From assembly GCA_900554895.1 (NCBI GenBank), contig USIX01000117.1, positions 1 through 7,052 on the forward strand: 7,052 nucleotides of DNA, written 5' to 3'. This document shows, piece by piece, positions 5,723-7,052 of the stretch. Each line of letters starts with the position of its first letter. Within the stretch, counting starts at the first letter, position 1. The notes under the pieces were generated by a model. The model searched no databases. It was not told where the DNA came from and worked only from the letters and a program-made list of their open reading frames with translations. The position numbers and the translations under genes were made by a program. The stretch comes from an uncultured Megamonas sp. (GTDB lineage: Bacteria > Bacillota > Negativicutes > Selenomonadales > Selenomonadaceae).

Positions 5723-5751
5723 TGGATATTGGTTTGTGTTTTGGTTATAAT
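5723..5751 (+). promoter_or_regulatory. Possible promoter for the MFS transporter gene
   Basis: A consensus TATAAT lies at 5746-5751. No good -35 is found at the right distance (TGGATA at 5723-5728 is poor). The start point would be near 5758, about 30 bases before the TTG start. It is about 95 bp from the MarR palindrome, so direct repression from that site is uncertain. Confidence 0.35.
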
Positions 5752-5789
5752 AAATATCTATGATTTTGTTGAAGAAGGTGAATTGAATT

Positions 5790-6941
5790 TTGAATAATGA
5801 AGAGAATTTTAAAGTAGGATTAAAAGAACAATTTGCAGCCAGAATAATATTTTTTGTTTCGGGCTTTGCGATAGCGACATGGGCACCGATGATACCACTG
5901 GTAAAAGACAGACTGAATATCGGAGCTGATGTACTGGGCTTATTGATATTGTGTACAGGCGTAAGTTCGTTTTTGATGATGCCGATAGCAGGATTGTTTG
6001 CGCGTAAATTCGGTTGCCAGAAAGTTCTGCGGGTAATGGGATTTTTTATGGGAGCGGAAATCGTATTTCTGTCCATGCTGCCGAGTGTATGGCTTTATGC
6101 CGTCTTTTTATTTATTTTGGGAGCAATCGGCGGAACAATGAATGTTAATATGAATATACATGCTGTTATCGTGGAAAAGCTGTCGAAAAAACGCATGATG
6201 TCCAGTATGCACGCACTTTGGAGTGTAGGCTGTTTTATGGGAGCAGGTCTTTTCAGTCTGCTTGCAAAGCTGGGTTTATCAGCAACACAGATTGCACTTT
6301 TGCATTGCTTTGTGATTTTTGCCATAATGCTGTACTTCGGACGATATTTTTTACCGTATAAAGGTAGCGGTAATGAAAAGGCGATTGCCATACCGAAAGG
6401 AATTGTCGGGCTGTTCGGAATACTGGCTGTTATATCGTTTCTTGGTGAAGGCGGTATGATGGATTGGAGCGGTATCTTTCTGAACGAGGCTAAGGGCGTA
6501 GATTTATCATTGGCGGGCGTGGGATACGCCGTTTTTTCAGCGGCAATGCTTATAGGCAGGCTTATCGGTGATAAGGTGGTGCAGATGCTGGGCGAGCAGA
6601 AAGTTGTTATTTTTGGCGGAATTATGGCAAGTCTGGGCTATATTACGGCAATAGTGATTGATGATTTCATTGTAGTTCAAATTGGTTTTATACTGCTCGG
6701 TCTGGGAGCTGCCAATATTGTGCCGGTGGTTTATACACTGCTTGGCAAACAGTCGATAATGCCGATAAATTCCGCCGTTACGGCTGTTACGAGCGTGGGA
6801 TACTTGGGTGTCATGTTCGGGCCGGCGCTTTTGGGTTTTATTGCGCACGGTATAGGAATTACGGCAGTATTTTGTATTTTGGCGGCGTTGTTTATCATTC
6901 AGTCGCTTATCGCACGATACGTGTTTAAAATTTTACATTGA
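5790..6941 (+). CDS. MFS transporter, YbjJ-like, TTG start
   Basis: Major facilitator protein of 383 residues with about 12 membrane helices in two halves, joined by a loop near residues 188-205. Features recalled from the YbjJ group are ARIIFFVSGFAIATWAPMIP (17-36), the loop 2-3 motif GLFARKFGCQKVL (68-80), NVNMNIHAVIVEK (118-130), SSMHALWSVGCFMGAG (138-153) and GEGGMMDWSGIFL (219-231). The group is named from E. coli and its substrate is unknown; fucose-permease-like annotations are common but untested. The start is TTG at 5790: an in-frame TGA sits at 5784-5786, AAGGTG (5775-5780) is nine bases upstream, and the next in-frame ATG is 33 codons in, inside helix 1. It is divergent from the MarR gene, so co-regulation is possible. 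Confidence 0.88.
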   Translation: MNNEENFKVGLKEQFAARIIFFVSGFAIATWAPMIPLVKDRLNIGADVLGLLILCTGVSSFLMMPIAGLFARKFGCQKVLRVMGFFMGAEIVFLSMLPSVWLYAVFLFILGAIGGTMNVNMNIHAVIVEKLSKKRMMSSMHALWSVGCFMGAGLFSLLAKLGLSATQIALLHCFVIFAIMLYFGRYFLPYKGSGNEKAIAIPKGIVGLFGILAVISFLGEGGMMDWSGIFLNEAKGVDLSLAGVGYAVFSAAMLIGRLIGDKVVQMLGEQKVVIFGGIMASLGYITAIVIDDFIVVQIGFILLGLGAANIVPVVYTLLGKQSIMPINSAVTAVTSVGYLGVMFGPALLGFIAHGIGITAVFCILAALFIIQSLIARYVFKILH

Positions 6942-6944
6942 AAT

Positions 6945-6991
6945 AAAAAGGATTATAGCATAAATTTTATAATATGCTATAATCCTTTTTT
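6945..6991. terminator. Perfect bidirectional intrinsic terminator
   Basis: Bases 6945-6962 pair without mismatch with 6973-6990 (18 bp) around a 10-base A/T loop. The right arm ends in a run of Ts to 6991 and the left arm starts with five As, so it can stop transcription from either strand. It starts four bases after the MFS coding region ends. This fits a convergent gene on the right. Confidence 0.9.
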
Positions 6992-7001
6992 ACTTAAATT
7001 T

Positions 7002-7052
7002 CTATTTATCGTTTTCTTTAATTTTAAAGAAAACAAATTTAAAGAAAAAATT
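7002..7052 (-). CDS. Possible 3' end of a minus-strand gene, cut by the window edge
   Basis: Reading the minus strand from the window edge, one frame stays open for 16 codons and closes with TAG at 7002-7004. The peptide is NFFFKFVFFKIKENDK, hydrophobic and basic with a polar end. It is placed ten bases from a bidirectional terminator, which is what a convergent gene would need. The stretch is too short to prove coding, and A+T-rich DNA gives such tails by chance. Confidence 0.35.
   Translation of the reverse strand, partial: NFFFKFVFFKIKENDK

Noticed and set aside
5725..5758. GATATT/AATATC inverted repeat flanking the possible MFS promoter
   Set aside because: Six-base A+T-rich arms 22 bases apart are not enough to claim an operator, and they are unlike the MarR palindrome.
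5678..6076. Minus-strand open frame of 132 codons opposite the MFS gene
   Set aside because: It is antisense to a clear membrane transporter, has no recognisable domain, and reads like the complement of hydrophobic codons.
7011..7034. GTTTTCTTTAA inverted repeat as a further terminator
   Set aside because: No T-run follows on either strand, the loop is only two to four bases, and it lies inside the candidate minus-strand coding tail.

Overview
The window is A+T-rich DNA of low-GC Firmicutes type. Shine-Dalgarno sites are strong, intrinsic terminators end in T-runs, and a 5S rRNA tail lies at the left edge. One exported protein carries a Tat-like lipoprotein signal, and its neighbours are AT-rich transporter and regulator genes. 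This would suit an anaerobic gut bacterium, possibly a Negativicute such as a Megamonas relative, but that placement is a guess from style and not from a marker gene.

Layout: (1) The 3' end of a 5S rRNA (about 1-56) and a very strong terminator close an rRNA operon. (2) A MelB-type sugar symporter gene (172-1536) is followed on the same strand by a LysR-type regulator gene (1647-2549) and a terminator. (3) A MerR-type regulator and a Tat/lipoprotein flavodoxin form a two-gene operon (2661-3677), ended by a second long hairpin. (4) A paired SMR transporter of the YkkC/YkkD type (3798-4471) converges on, and overlaps by 6 bp, a minus-strand operon. (5) That operon (5589 down to 4466) encodes a MarR regulator coupled by an ATGA overlap to a YczE/YyaS/YitT-like membrane protein. 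Its promoter carries a near-perfect 28-bp palindrome over the -10 box. (6) A divergent YbjJ-like MFS transporter with a TTG start (5790-6941) ends in a perfect bidirectional terminator. This probably also serves a minus-strand gene whose last codons may lie at the right edge.

How it fits together: this is a transport and stress-response neighbourhood, with four transporter genes or pairs, three local regulators and an exported flavodoxin. I found no mobile element, CRISPR array, toxin-antitoxin or defence system. The points most worth a second look are the MelB homologue that has lost two cation-site residues, the MarR operator, the Tat-lipoprotein flavodoxin, the opposite charge bias of the SMR pair, and two long hairpins with the same apical motif, each directly upstream of a transporter gene.
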